From assembly GCA_007124575.1 (NCBI GenBank), contig SLEW01000012.1, positions 1-21,868 of the forward strand: a DNA stretch of 21,868 nt. Reading direction: 5' to 3'. Within the stretch, counting starts at the first letter, position 1, and the number at the start of each line of letters is the position of its first letter. Position numbers and translations under genes: made by a program. Positions 15,114 through 21,868 of the stretch are shown here, one piece after another. The DNA comes from Bacteroidales bacterium. GTDB taxonomy: Bacteria > Bacteroidota > Bacteroidia > Bacteroidales > UBA7960. The notes beneath the pieces were generated by a model. The model searched no databases. It was not told where the DNA came from and was given only the letters and a program-made list of their open reading frames with translations.

Positions 15114-17357
15114 ATGAAAAAAATATTACAAAAAACAATTGGTATTCTGGCCATCATGATTTTTCTTTTTGGCCTGAGTTACCCGGCAAACAGCGCGGAA
15201 AGAGACGTCGAGCAGGTAGGAACCTTACAGGAGCTGCGCGACCAGGAAGCAGATGGTGAAACAGTGTATGAACTCACAGCTGAGGCGATCCTCACCTACC
15301 AGGAAGACTGGCGAAACAGCAAGTACATCGAAGATGGTACGGCGGGGATCCTGATTGACGACAATGATGGCATCATCACCACCGAGTATGAGATTTATGA
15401 CGGGATTACAGGCATCAAGGGAACACTCAGTGTGTTTGGCAACATGCTGCAGTTCGTTCCGGAGGAAGATCCCGGTGAAGCCACCTCCAGCGACAATGTG
15501 ATCGACCCGTTGGTGATCAGCATGGAAGATTTTGTGAATAACTTCATGGACTACCAGGCGCGTTTAATTATTATTGAAGAGGTAGAATTTCTTGTTGATC
15601 CAGGTGAGAGTTTTGCCAACGGTCAGATTTATGATTTTACTGATGGTGATTTCGTTGGTGAATTCAGAACTACCTTTTTCAACGTGAATTACATTGGCGA
15701 CCCGATTCCTTCCGGCCCGCTGAACATCACAGGTCTGCCAAACTCACGTGCAGAAGGTGACTTTCTGACTGCCAGACACTGGGACGATATCGAACCCCTG
15801 ACTTCCTACTCTGTTGAGTTTGACATTACGGATGAGGAAAACAATGAGGTGGAAGATGTTGAGCTGGAGTTTTATGGAGAAACATTGACTGAGGGTCCTT
15901 ATTTTTTTGAAGACGTTCTTGTGGGCACACATCCATACACAGCCACAAAGGAAGGTTATCACGTAGCTACCGGCCAGGTTACCGTCAGTGATGACGACGT
16001 GGTCTATCACCTGGTGATGGTGGAGATTGACCCCAACATGGTGACAGACTTCCCCTGGCACGAAGATTTCTCCGGCGACATTCCCCCACAGCACTGGGCT
16101 CACTATGCATTAGGAGAAGGCGGTTGGGAGCAGGATGATGATCGGGCTCACCATGATTACACTTCAGAGGGCGAAGAGGCGGATAGCTGGCTGGTTACCC
16201 CGCAGATCCAGCTTCCTGAAGATGAAAGCATGCTGATCTCTTTCTTTGAGAACAACCAGTTCATGACGGTATATGGATATAGCGGCCTGCTGATTTCAAC
16301 GGGCAGCGGCAATCCCGAACACGGGCATTTTCAGGAGATTTATGAGTCGGATGATAACATCGGTGTGGGTGACCCGCACGAAGCACTTGTGTCACTCGGT
16401 GATTATGTTGGCGAGGTGGTTTACCTGGCCTTCAACTACCAGGGAGAGGATGCCCACCGCTGGTGGATAGATGACTTTATGATCGATGAGGCCCCGGGAG
16501 CCATTGAAGTGCCGGATATCGCCACATTGAAGAACCAGGAGGTGGATGGCGATCTGCCTTTTATGATCACTGGCGAAGTTATAGTCACGCATTTGCAACA
16601 AGCCTACCGTGGCCAGTTCTATGTGCAGGACGAAACCGCCGCCATCCTCGTCGATGATCCCGATGGCATCGTCGGCGCTGAACTCGAGCTGTATGATGGC
16701 ATTACCGGATTTACCGGAGAACTCACTGAATTCCAGGATATGTTGCAACTGGTACCCACGGAGGATCCAGGAGCGCCTTCTTCTCATGATAATGAAGTAG
16801 AGCCGCTCATGATTACCCTAGAAGATATTGACTACGAACACCAGGGCATGTTGGTCTATGTCGCCAATGTCTATTTTGAGGAAGACAATCCGGACACTTT
16901 TACGCATAACGAATCTTTCTACATTTATGACGATACCGCTGAAGGCGTGATTCGTACACCCAATTCGGAGGATTTATTGGACTATTTCGGAGAGCCCGTG
17001 CCTGATCCTGACACGCCAAAAGATATTATTGGTGTGCTTCACCAAAGGTATGAGGTTCTTCGGCTGTTGCCCCGAATGCTGGCCGACTTCATGGAGCCTA
17101 CAGATGTAACGAACCTGGAAACGCTTGAACTCCGGGTCTATCCAAATCCGGCAAACGATCTGGTCTTTGTGGAAAGCAGCGAAAGAGTTATCGACCTCGT
17201 GCAGGTCTATAATATCCAGGGGCAATTGGTTCTTGAGCAGCCAGGTAACGCTTCCGGAAGGGTTCAGCTTCAGGTGTCTTCACTGAAACCCGGCATCTAT
17301 ATGCTGCAGGTCAGCTCAGGCTCCGGGAGAAGTACTCAAAAACTGCAAATTCATTAG
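15114..17357 (+). CDS. T9SS-secreted multidomain protein with duplicated DUF5689-like domain and choice-of-anchor J-like domain
   Basis: The 747-residue exported protein has a signal peptide (MKKILQKTIGILAIMIFLFG to about residue 28). Domain A (about 36-150: TLQELRDQEADGETVYEL, IEDGTAGILIDD, YDGITGIKGTLS) recurs as domain B (about 465-590: TLKNQEVDGDLPFMIT, VQDETAAILVDD, YDGITGFTGELT); both resemble the OB-fold-like DUF5689 type. Between them lie a carboxypeptidase-regulatory or PEGA-like segment (about 233-305) and a choice-of-anchor J/cleaved-adhesin-like domain (about 313-457: FPWHEDFSGDIPPQHWAHY, then SWLVTPQIQLP and WWIDDFMI). The end (about 673-747: LRVYPNPANDLVFVES to GIYMLQVSSG) is a type A T9SS sorting domain, so it should be released or anchored at the surface by the gliding/Por machinery. 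It is highly acidic. No catalytic residues were recognised; binding is more likely than catalysis. Domain names rest on pattern memory. Confidence 0.82.
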   Translation: MKKILQKTIGILAIMIFLFGLSYPANSAERDVEQVGTLQELRDQEADGETVYELTAEAILTYQEDWRNSKYIEDGTAGILIDDNDGIITTEYEIYDGITGIKGTLSVFGNMLQFVPEEDPGEATSSDNVIDPLVISMEDFVNNFMDYQARLIIIEEVEFLVDPGESFANGQIYDFTDGDFVGEFRTTFFNVNYIGDPIPSGPLNITGLPNSRAEGDFLTARHWDDIEPLTSYSVEFDITDEENNEVEDVELEFYGETLTEGPYFFEDVLVGTHPYTATKEGYHVATGQVTVSDDDVVYHLVMVEIDPNMVTDFPWHEDFSGDIPPQHWAHYALGEGGWEQDDDRAHHDYTSEGEEADSWLVTPQIQLPEDESMLISFFENNQFMTVYGYSGLLISTGSGNPEHGHFQEIYESDDNIGVGDPHEALVSLGDYVGEVVYLAFNYQGEDAHRWWIDDFMIDEAPGAIEVPDIATLKNQEVDGDLPFMITGEVIVTHLQQAYRGQFYVQDETAAILVDDPDGIVGAELELYDGITGFTGELTEFQDMLQLVPTEDPGAPSSHDNEVEPLMITLEDIDYEHQGMLVYVANVYFEEDNPDTFTHNESFYIYDDTAEGVIRTPNSEDLLDYFGEPVPDPDTPKDIIGVLHQRYEVLRLLPRMLADFMEPTDVTNLETLELRVYPNPANDLVFVESSERVIDLVQVYNIQGQLVLEQPGNASGRVQLQVSSLKPGIYMLQVSSGSGRSTQKLQIH

Positions 17358-17368
17358 TAACTGGATCT

Positions 17369-17431
17369 AAAAGTGTTTGTAAACAGCTGGCAATAAACGG
17401 AAGAGTACATTGCCAGCTGTTTGCAACTTTT
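17369..17431 (+). terminator. Long hairpin between secreted protein and receptor genes
   Basis: AAACAGCTGGCAAT (17381-17394) and ATTGCCAGCTGTTT (17409-17422) form a perfect 14-base stem with a 14-base loop. Outer AAAAGT (17369-17374) and ACTTTT (17426-17431) can extend it. It begins 12 bases after the stop. It ends in a short T tract only, so it may be a partial terminator, a bidirectional one, or an mRNA-stabilising stem. Confidence 0.7.
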
Positions 17432-17483
17432 ACTTCCTGATGAGCATTGATTTTTTTAATACAATTTCAAACGGACACTGCAA

Positions 17484-20057
17484 ATGAAAAACCCTAAAAT
17501 ATTTATCAGTTTTCTGATGGCGGCTGCTTTCATGTTGCTATCAGGATATCAGGTCTACGGCTCCGTAATACAGGGTCATGTAATTGACGATGAAGGAAAC
17601 CGCCTGCCTTCGGCTCTTGTGGAACTCGTTAATCAGGAAACCGACCGGTCGTACGGCACTACCACAAACATTGACGGTGAGTTTCAAATTACTGTTGAGC
17701 CAGGCTCCTATTCTGTCAGGATAACCTACATCGGCTACGAAGAAAAGGAGTTCACTGTGGATGCATCCACTGACAAAGATCTTGGCAGGTTGGTCATGAG
17801 AACTGCTGCCATAGGTCTGCAGGAGGTGATGGTAATCTCTTCGTTTGCCCGCGACCGCCAGACGCCGGTGGCCATCTCCAACATTTCTGCCGAAGCAATT
17901 ACCGAGAGGCTGGGAACACAGGAGTTCCCCCAGCTGCTGCAGTCGACACCCAGTGTGTATGCCACACGCGAAGGTGGTGGCTTTGGCGATGGCAGGATCA
18001 ACATGCGCGGATTTGATTCCAATAACATTGGTGTTCTTATCAATGGCGTTCCCGTGAACGACATGGAAAATGGCCGCGTGTACTGGTCGAACTGGGCAGG
18101 CCTCTCAGATGTTACGGAGACCATGCAGGTACAGCGTGGCCTTGGTGCTTCGCGGCTGGCCATCAGCTCCGTGGGCGGCACCATCAATATTATCACGCAA
18201 AGCACGCAGGCCAACAAAGGAGGTACCCTGCTGTATGGTGTAGGTCATGACGGATACAGACAGGAATCAGTCACCTTGTCAACCGGGTTAATGGATAATG
18301 GCTGGGCGGTAACCGCTCTGGGTGGCAGACGCACCGGTGAAGGTTTTGTCCAGGGTGCTGACTTTGAAGGATGGTCTTATTTTCTGAATGTATCGAAAAG
18401 GGTGAGCAATAACCATACCCTGTCGCTCACCGCTTTCGGTGCCCCCCAGTGGCATAATCAACGCTGGCCCAGGCAACGGATACAGACCTATCGCGACCAT
18501 CCCGAAGGGATTCGCTATAACCCTTCCATTGGAGTCATGAATGGAGAAAGAATAAGTGCCTCCTATAACCAGTACCACAAACCGCAAATTTCCCTGAATC
18601 ACCATTGGTCCATCAGTGAGGCCACTACCCTTTCTACCGCCGCCTATGTGTCAATATCATCTGGTGGCGGACGCCGGATCGTCGGGGAAAGGAGTGACTG
18701 GCTGCAACACGACCGCGAAACAGGTCTGCCAACTGATGCTACCAAATTAACCCCCGATGGCTTACTGGATTTTGATGCTGTCATGGAAGAAAATGCACTT
18801 TCAGAAACCGGGTCCAAAGCAATTAAAGCCATGGCAGTAAACAGCCATGACTGGTATGGTGTTCTTTCTACGCTACAGCACGAGTATGAGAATTACACCT
18901 TTACCGGAGGCCTGGATCTTCGTTATTATAAAGGATATCACTACCAGGAAGTTACCAATTTGCTCGGAGGCAGTCACTTTGAAGATTTTAGCGATATTAA
19001 CCGCGATCCTTCCACCAGATTGAAAGAAGGTGATAAAATCAACTATCATAACCTGGGTGAGGTCATGTGGGGGGGCTTGTTTGCTCAGGCTGAATATACC
19101 ACCGACCAGTACTCTGCTTTCCTTTCTACCACAGGGTCTGCAACCAATTACCGGCGTACCGACTATTTTGAATATGCTGACGATGATCCGACGCAACAGA
19201 CGGATTGGGTTGACTTTTTTGCCTGGAGCCTGAAAGGCGGTTCCAATTATAATATCACCGACAACCATAACGTCTTTGCCAATCTGGGTTACTTTACCCG
19301 GGCACCTTTCTTCCGCTGGGCCTTCGTCGGGCATACAAATATCATCAACGAGGATGTAAGGCATGAAAGAGTATTTTCCTCAGAAGTTGGGTATGGATTA
19401 CGAACCCCACTGGTCGCAGCCAATGTAATCCTGTATCGCACAGAATGGCTGGATAAGGCTTTGGTGAGAAACCTCGGGCAGGGTGTGATTGCAAACATCA
19501 CAGGCCTTGATGCACTGCACCAGGGTATCGAAATAGATGGTACTCTTCGTCCCACAGACAAGATGGAAGTGCGTGCCATGTTCTCTTATGGTGATTGGAC
19601 CTGGCAAGATGACCTTACCGCCGAAATCTTTGATGAAAACCAGGTGTTCATCGACAGCATTGAAGTGTATGCCGGTGGCCTTAAAGTTGGCAACAGCGCA
19701 CAAACCACTGCATCCATTGGCCTGAGCTACGAAATACTCGACGGTCTTAGAGTGGGTTTTGATGCAAACCATTTCGACCGCCTCTTTGCCGATTTTAACG
19801 TAGAAGACCGTGGCGACACAGATACACGTGGCACCGACTCCTGGCAAATGCCTTCTTACCAAATTGTAGACCTGAATATGCGGTATCGTTTCGAAATTGC
19901 AGGAATGGATGCAAGCTTTATCTTCAACGTCAACAATGTGTTTGATACTGAGGCCATCAGGGATGCCACAGACGGCCGATCATTCAATTATGATACAGCC
20001 CTGGTCTACTATGGCTGGGGACGGTCTTGGACCACAACCTTAAGGGTCAGATTTTAA
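17484..20057 (+). CDS. TonB-dependent outer-membrane receptor with CarboxypepD-like N-domain
   Basis: This 857-residue outer-membrane receptor imports a ligand using TonB energy. A signal peptide (about 1-26, ending QVYGS) leads to a CarboxypepD-regulatory-like domain (about 28-105: VIQGHVIDDEGNRLPSALVE, then YSVRITYIGYEEKEF). The plug domain lies at about 118-235 (RINMRGFDSNNIGVLINGVP, DVTETMQVQRGLGASRL, SVGGTINIITQS). The 22-strand-type barrel fills the rest and ends with the aromatic TTLRVRF. There is no SusD-like gene beside it, so it is not a typical SusCD glycan pair; size and plug are nearer the FecA/siderophore or peptide-type receptors. The lipoprotein gene begins 34 bases downstream, probably in the same transcript. 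The ligand cannot be told from the sequence. Confidence 0.92.
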   Translation: MKNPKIFISFLMAAAFMLLSGYQVYGSVIQGHVIDDEGNRLPSALVELVNQETDRSYGTTTNIDGEFQITVEPGSYSVRITYIGYEEKEFTVDASTDKDLGRLVMRTAAIGLQEVMVISSFARDRQTPVAISNISAEAITERLGTQEFPQLLQSTPSVYATREGGGFGDGRINMRGFDSNNIGVLINGVPVNDMENGRVYWSNWAGLSDVTETMQVQRGLGASRLAISSVGGTINIITQSTQANKGGTLLYGVGHDGYRQESVTLSTGLMDNGWAVTALGGRRTGEGFVQGADFEGWSYFLNVSKRVSNNHTLSLTAFGAPQWHNQRWPRQRIQTYRDHPEGIRYNPSIGVMNGERISASYNQYHKPQISLNHHWSISEATTLSTAAYVSISSGGGRRIVGERSDWLQHDRETGLPTDATKLTPDGLLDFDAVMEENALSETGSKAIKAMAVNSHDWYGVLSTLQHEYENYTFTGGLDLRYYKGYHYQEVTNLLGGSHFEDFSDINRDPSTRLKEGDKINYHNLGEVMWGGLFAQAEYTTDQYSAFLSTTGSATNYRRTDYFEYADDDPTQQTDWVDFFAWSLKGGSNYNITDNHNVFANLGYFTRAPFFRWAFVGHTNIINEDVRHERVFSSEVGYGLRTPLVAANVILYRTEWLDKALVRNLGQGVIANITGLDALHQGIEIDGTLRPTDKMEVRAMFSYGDWTWQDDLTAEIFDENQVFIDSIEVYAGGLKVGNSAQTTASIGLSYEILDGLRVGFDANHFDRLFADFNVEDRGDTDTRGTDSWQMPSYQIVDLNMRYRFEIAGMDASFIFNVNNVFDTEAIRDATDGRSFNYDTALVYYGWGRSWTTTLRVRF

Positions 20058-20091
20058 CGGGATGATTTACGAACTTTAACTACATCAAACT

Positions 20092-21429
20092 ATGAAGTAT
20101 ATAAACAAAATAAGCCTCCTGCTAGCCTTAACGGCAGTTTTTGTGTTGCAGGCATGTGACCCCAACGAAGACTTGTATGAAAAAATGGACGCAGACATAC
20201 CGCCTCATAGCGAAAACATTACATACACGTTAACTGCCAGCGACTATAACAGCATCGGAGGAGTGGTCGCAGATCATAATGCATTCAACGACACCATGCC
20301 TGCCATGGATTTTATTCCTGACATCCTGTCTGGTCGTTACGTTACACTAAGCCATGGAAGTGCTGCTAATGTTACTTTTAATCATCTGCTGCTACATCCG
20401 GAATGGTGGGATGCAGGGTTCGGGTATGAGCTTACCGAACAGGATTATGCGTTTCTCGGTATTGATGGTGCCTTCACGCCAGATAATCCGGCACACCAGC
20501 ATGTTCCTGATTTCCTTGACAGGGAATACCCTGAGGCTGAAGAAGAGGATCAGGTGCAGATCATTTACAATTATGAGCTGGATGGGGATATTGTTAAAAA
20601 CGAGGATACTTATGAACTCACAGAAGGTGAATGGATTCTATTGGAAACCAGAGAGGATGTGCCTTACATTGGCTACGAAATGGTTTCTGAAGATTACGAC
20701 CAGTTCGGAGGAAGCATAGCCGACTTTAACAACTTCACGGAAGAAAGCCCTCCTGAGGTGTATATTCCTGTCTTTTTGCGCAATAAATTCCCCATGGCCT
20801 TGCCGGATGCCGAAAAAGTGATTAAATACCGCTACTTTGATGGCAGCCAGACGGAAAACAAGATCGACAAGTTTATCTATGATGGCGTGAGCTGGGAGAT
20901 GATATCAACCATAGAAGAAAGGACCGAACAGTACATTTTCGGAGATGAAGGCTGGGCTTTCGATCCAACGGTCAGCTTTAAACTGGTTCGCGATGACTAT
21001 CAGTACCTTGTAGATATCGACCCCATCGGTCAGCAGGAGTTTCAGTATGATGACTTTGCTTACTATTACGGAGCCAGTGCTTTTTACCAGAATTTTGACA
21101 TAAGGATTATCGGACGCCGGCTGGATAAGCTGGAAAGTGGTGAATATGCAGACCCTGAACTGGGAGAGATTTATGAGAACGAAGGAGCAGATGCCGTGAT
21201 GGATGAGATGGTCAGGCGCATCAAAGAGGAAGGGATCATCGAATTGCTGCAGCATAAATACCCGGATGCCCAACCGCAGATAGGCGGGCTGGATGTGCAC
21301 TTCTTCGTCCGCTATGAAACCTTCGCCGACAACTGGGTGCGCCGCTTCCCGGAAGCAGAATACATCTGCACAGAACCCGGAGATCCACCGCAGTTTGAGC
21401 TGATAAACTACATTGATAATATCGAATAA
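20092..21429 (+). CDS. Repeat-built surface lipoprotein, 445 residues, unknown function
   Basis: A lipoprotein signal peptide ends in VLQAC (lipid Cys 22), and the next residues (DPNEDLYEKMDAD) are acidic, similar to Bacteroidota lipoprotein export signals for surface display. The body is made of related modules: YTLTASDYNSIGG to FIPDIL (about 45-80), YELTEQDYAFLG to HVPDFLDREYP (about 112-147), YEMVSEDYDQFGG to YIPVFLRNKFP (about 195-234), and a more divergent FKLVRDDYQYL (about 296-306). Modules two and three are followed by a strand-rich segment (VQIIYNYELDG; VIKYRYFDG). I do not recognise a named domain, and no catalytic motif is visible. It is very acidic and lies 34 bases after the TonB receptor, so it may be a surface partner for it, in the place SusD takes elsewhere (inference). 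A strong terminator follows. Confidence 0.85.
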   Translation: MKYINKISLLLALTAVFVLQACDPNEDLYEKMDADIPPHSENITYTLTASDYNSIGGVVADHNAFNDTMPAMDFIPDILSGRYVTLSHGSAANVTFNHLLLHPEWWDAGFGYELTEQDYAFLGIDGAFTPDNPAHQHVPDFLDREYPEAEEEDQVQIIYNYELDGDIVKNEDTYELTEGEWILLETREDVPYIGYEMVSEDYDQFGGSIADFNNFTEESPPEVYIPVFLRNKFPMALPDAEKVIKYRYFDGSQTENKIDKFIYDGVSWEMISTIEERTEQYIFGDEGWAFDPTVSFKLVRDDYQYLVDIDPIGQQEFQYDDFAYYYGASAFYQNFDIRIIGRRLDKLESGEYADPELGEIYENEGADAVMDEMVRRIKEEGIIELLQHKYPDAQPQIGGLDVHFFVRYETFADNWVRRFPEAEYICTEPGDPPQFELINYIDNIE

Positions 21430-21455
21430 CTTGTTTACCATTACCCTTTTTCAGA

Positions 21456-21488
21456 GGAGGAGCTTCCAGAAGGGAGCCCCTCCTTTTT
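21456..21488 (+). terminator. Strong intrinsic terminator after the lipoprotein gene
   Basis: GGAGGAGCTTCC (21456-21467), loop AGAA, and GGGAGCCCCTCC (21472-21483) pair over 12 positions with one mismatch and one G-T pair, followed by TTTTT (21484-21488). It lies 26 bases after the stop and ends the receptor-lipoprotein transcript. Confidence 0.85.
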
Positions 21489-21582
21489 CCTTTGTCTATG
21501 TCAACAGCAACAGCAGTGAACCAATAATCCATCTATTTTGTTAAATTTGCGACATTGTTCTTTTAATCGCAGGGTGCTGGGT

Positions 21583-21604
21583 GTAAGGAGTAAGGAGTAA
21601 GAAG
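21583..21604 (+). repeat. Short tandem repeat of GTAAGGA
   Basis: GTAAGGA occurs twice in tandem (21583-21596), followed by a partial, degenerate third copy (GTAAGAAG). This is a direct reading of the sequence. Confidence 0.6.
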
Positions 21605-21677
21605 CAGGCAGTAAATAGAAAGTAAGTGGAAAACCTTACGGTTGGCAAGAAAGCCAATAGCCAACAGCAGTCCTGTT

Positions 21678-21724
21678 AAAAAACATAAACATCAGATAAC
21701 CAATAAGTTGAAAAAACATAAACA
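21678..21724 (+). repeat. 14-base direct repeat AAAAAACATAAACA
   Basis: Exact copies are at 21678-21691 and 21711-21724, 33 bases apart. A nearly identical word, AAAAACATAAACAC, is also present on the minus strand at 6662-6675, so it may belong to a dispersed family. Confidence 0.6.
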
Positions 21725-21788
21725 CATGAAACCTCCATGCCAAAGAATTGACACACAGGGGAATGATTATTGATCGCTGGCAGCGGAA

Positions 21789-21868
21789 CGCCCTGAAAGG
21801 GCAATTCAGTTCAGCCCAGTGGCAACGCCCTGGGTAAACAGGATACAACCCCCACCAGCGCCCTGAAG
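21789..21868 (+). repeat. Paired GC-rich hairpins of a dispersed intergenic element
   Basis: The first hairpin is GCCCT-GAA-AGGGC (21790-21802). The second is CCCAG-T-GGC-AAC-GCC-CTGGG (21815-21834), two perfect stems around a one-base bulge. A second copy of the first hairpin's left part (GCGCCCTGAAG, 21858-21868) starts about 70 bases later and is cut by the window end, suggesting a tandem unit of about 70 bases. From memory, similar 'CGCCCTGAAAGGGC ... CCCAGGGCAACGCCCTGGG' blocks recur between genes in Bacteroidota; this is unverified. Confidence 0.6.

Larger units (their letters stand above)
21489..21868. other. Gene-free, repeat-rich right end
   Basis: No credible coding region is present in these 380 bases. 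A lone TAAATTTG at 21542-21549 matches the Bacteroidota -7 box but has neither a -33 partner nor a gene behind it within the window. The remainder consists of short repeats and hairpins listed separately. Translating the minus strand of 21636-21848 gives a protein-like string, but it is rich in C, F and R and covers the hairpin repeats, so it is not called. Confidence 0.7.

Noticed and set aside
17484..20057. Interpretation of the receptor as a SusC with SusD partner
   Set aside because: The receptor is shorter than typical SusC and the following lipoprotein shows none of the SusD pattern.
21542..21549. Isolated TAAATTTG promoter box
   Set aside because: There is no -33 partner and no gene behind it in the window; the word is common by chance in AT-rich DNA.
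21636..21848. Minus-strand open frame of 70 codons at the right end
   Set aside because: It spans the hairpin repeats, has an unusual composition rich in C, F and R, and has no promoter or neighbour support.

Overview
The window is chromosomal DNA from a member of the Bacteroidota, most likely Bacteroidales/Marinilabiliales. This is inferred from a Bat (Bacteroides aerotolerance) operon, a type IX secretion (T9SS) C-terminal sorting domain, a CarboxypepD-like N-domain on a TonB-dependent receptor, a lipoprotein with an acidic surface-export-like stretch after the lipid cysteine, promoter-like TAnnTTTG boxes and the near absence of Shine-Dalgarno sequences. Several exported proteins are very acidic, which would suit a marine or saline habitat (inference only).

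Layout. (1) 1-3997, plus strand: the end of batB, then batC, batD and batE, tightly packed with overlaps of a few bases. (2) 4000-9403, minus strand, read right to left: an EttA-type ABC-F ATPase, split transketolase N- and C-subunits, an ECF sigma factor, a single-pass membrane protein (probable anti-sigma) and a secreted Spy-like protein. The last three look like an envelope-sensing regulatory set. (3) 9533-10138, plus: an unrecognised soluble protein behind a good Bacteroidota-type promoter. (4) 10193-13711, minus, read right to left: a 78-residue protein with its own terminator, then lipA (TTG start), a NamZ/DUF1343 exo-muramidase and prmC. (5) 13873-21429, plus: sucC without sucD, then a T9SS-secreted multidomain protein, a TonB-dependent receptor and a repeat-built surface lipoprotein. 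(6) 21430-21868: no gene, but a strong terminator followed by several short repeats and hairpins that resemble dispersed intergenic elements.

How the parts work together. The Bat proteins form an inner-membrane/periplasmic complex with VWA, TPR and BatD modules. The sigma, membrane and Spy-like genes could sense envelope state. The most interesting region is 15114-21429: secreted protein, receptor and lipoprotein form a compact surface system with no SusD. The secreted protein carries a duplicated domain around a choice-of-anchor J-like module, and the lipoprotein is made of three to four copies of a module I cannot assign. No tRNA, rRNA, CRISPR array, insertion sequence or phage gene was seen.
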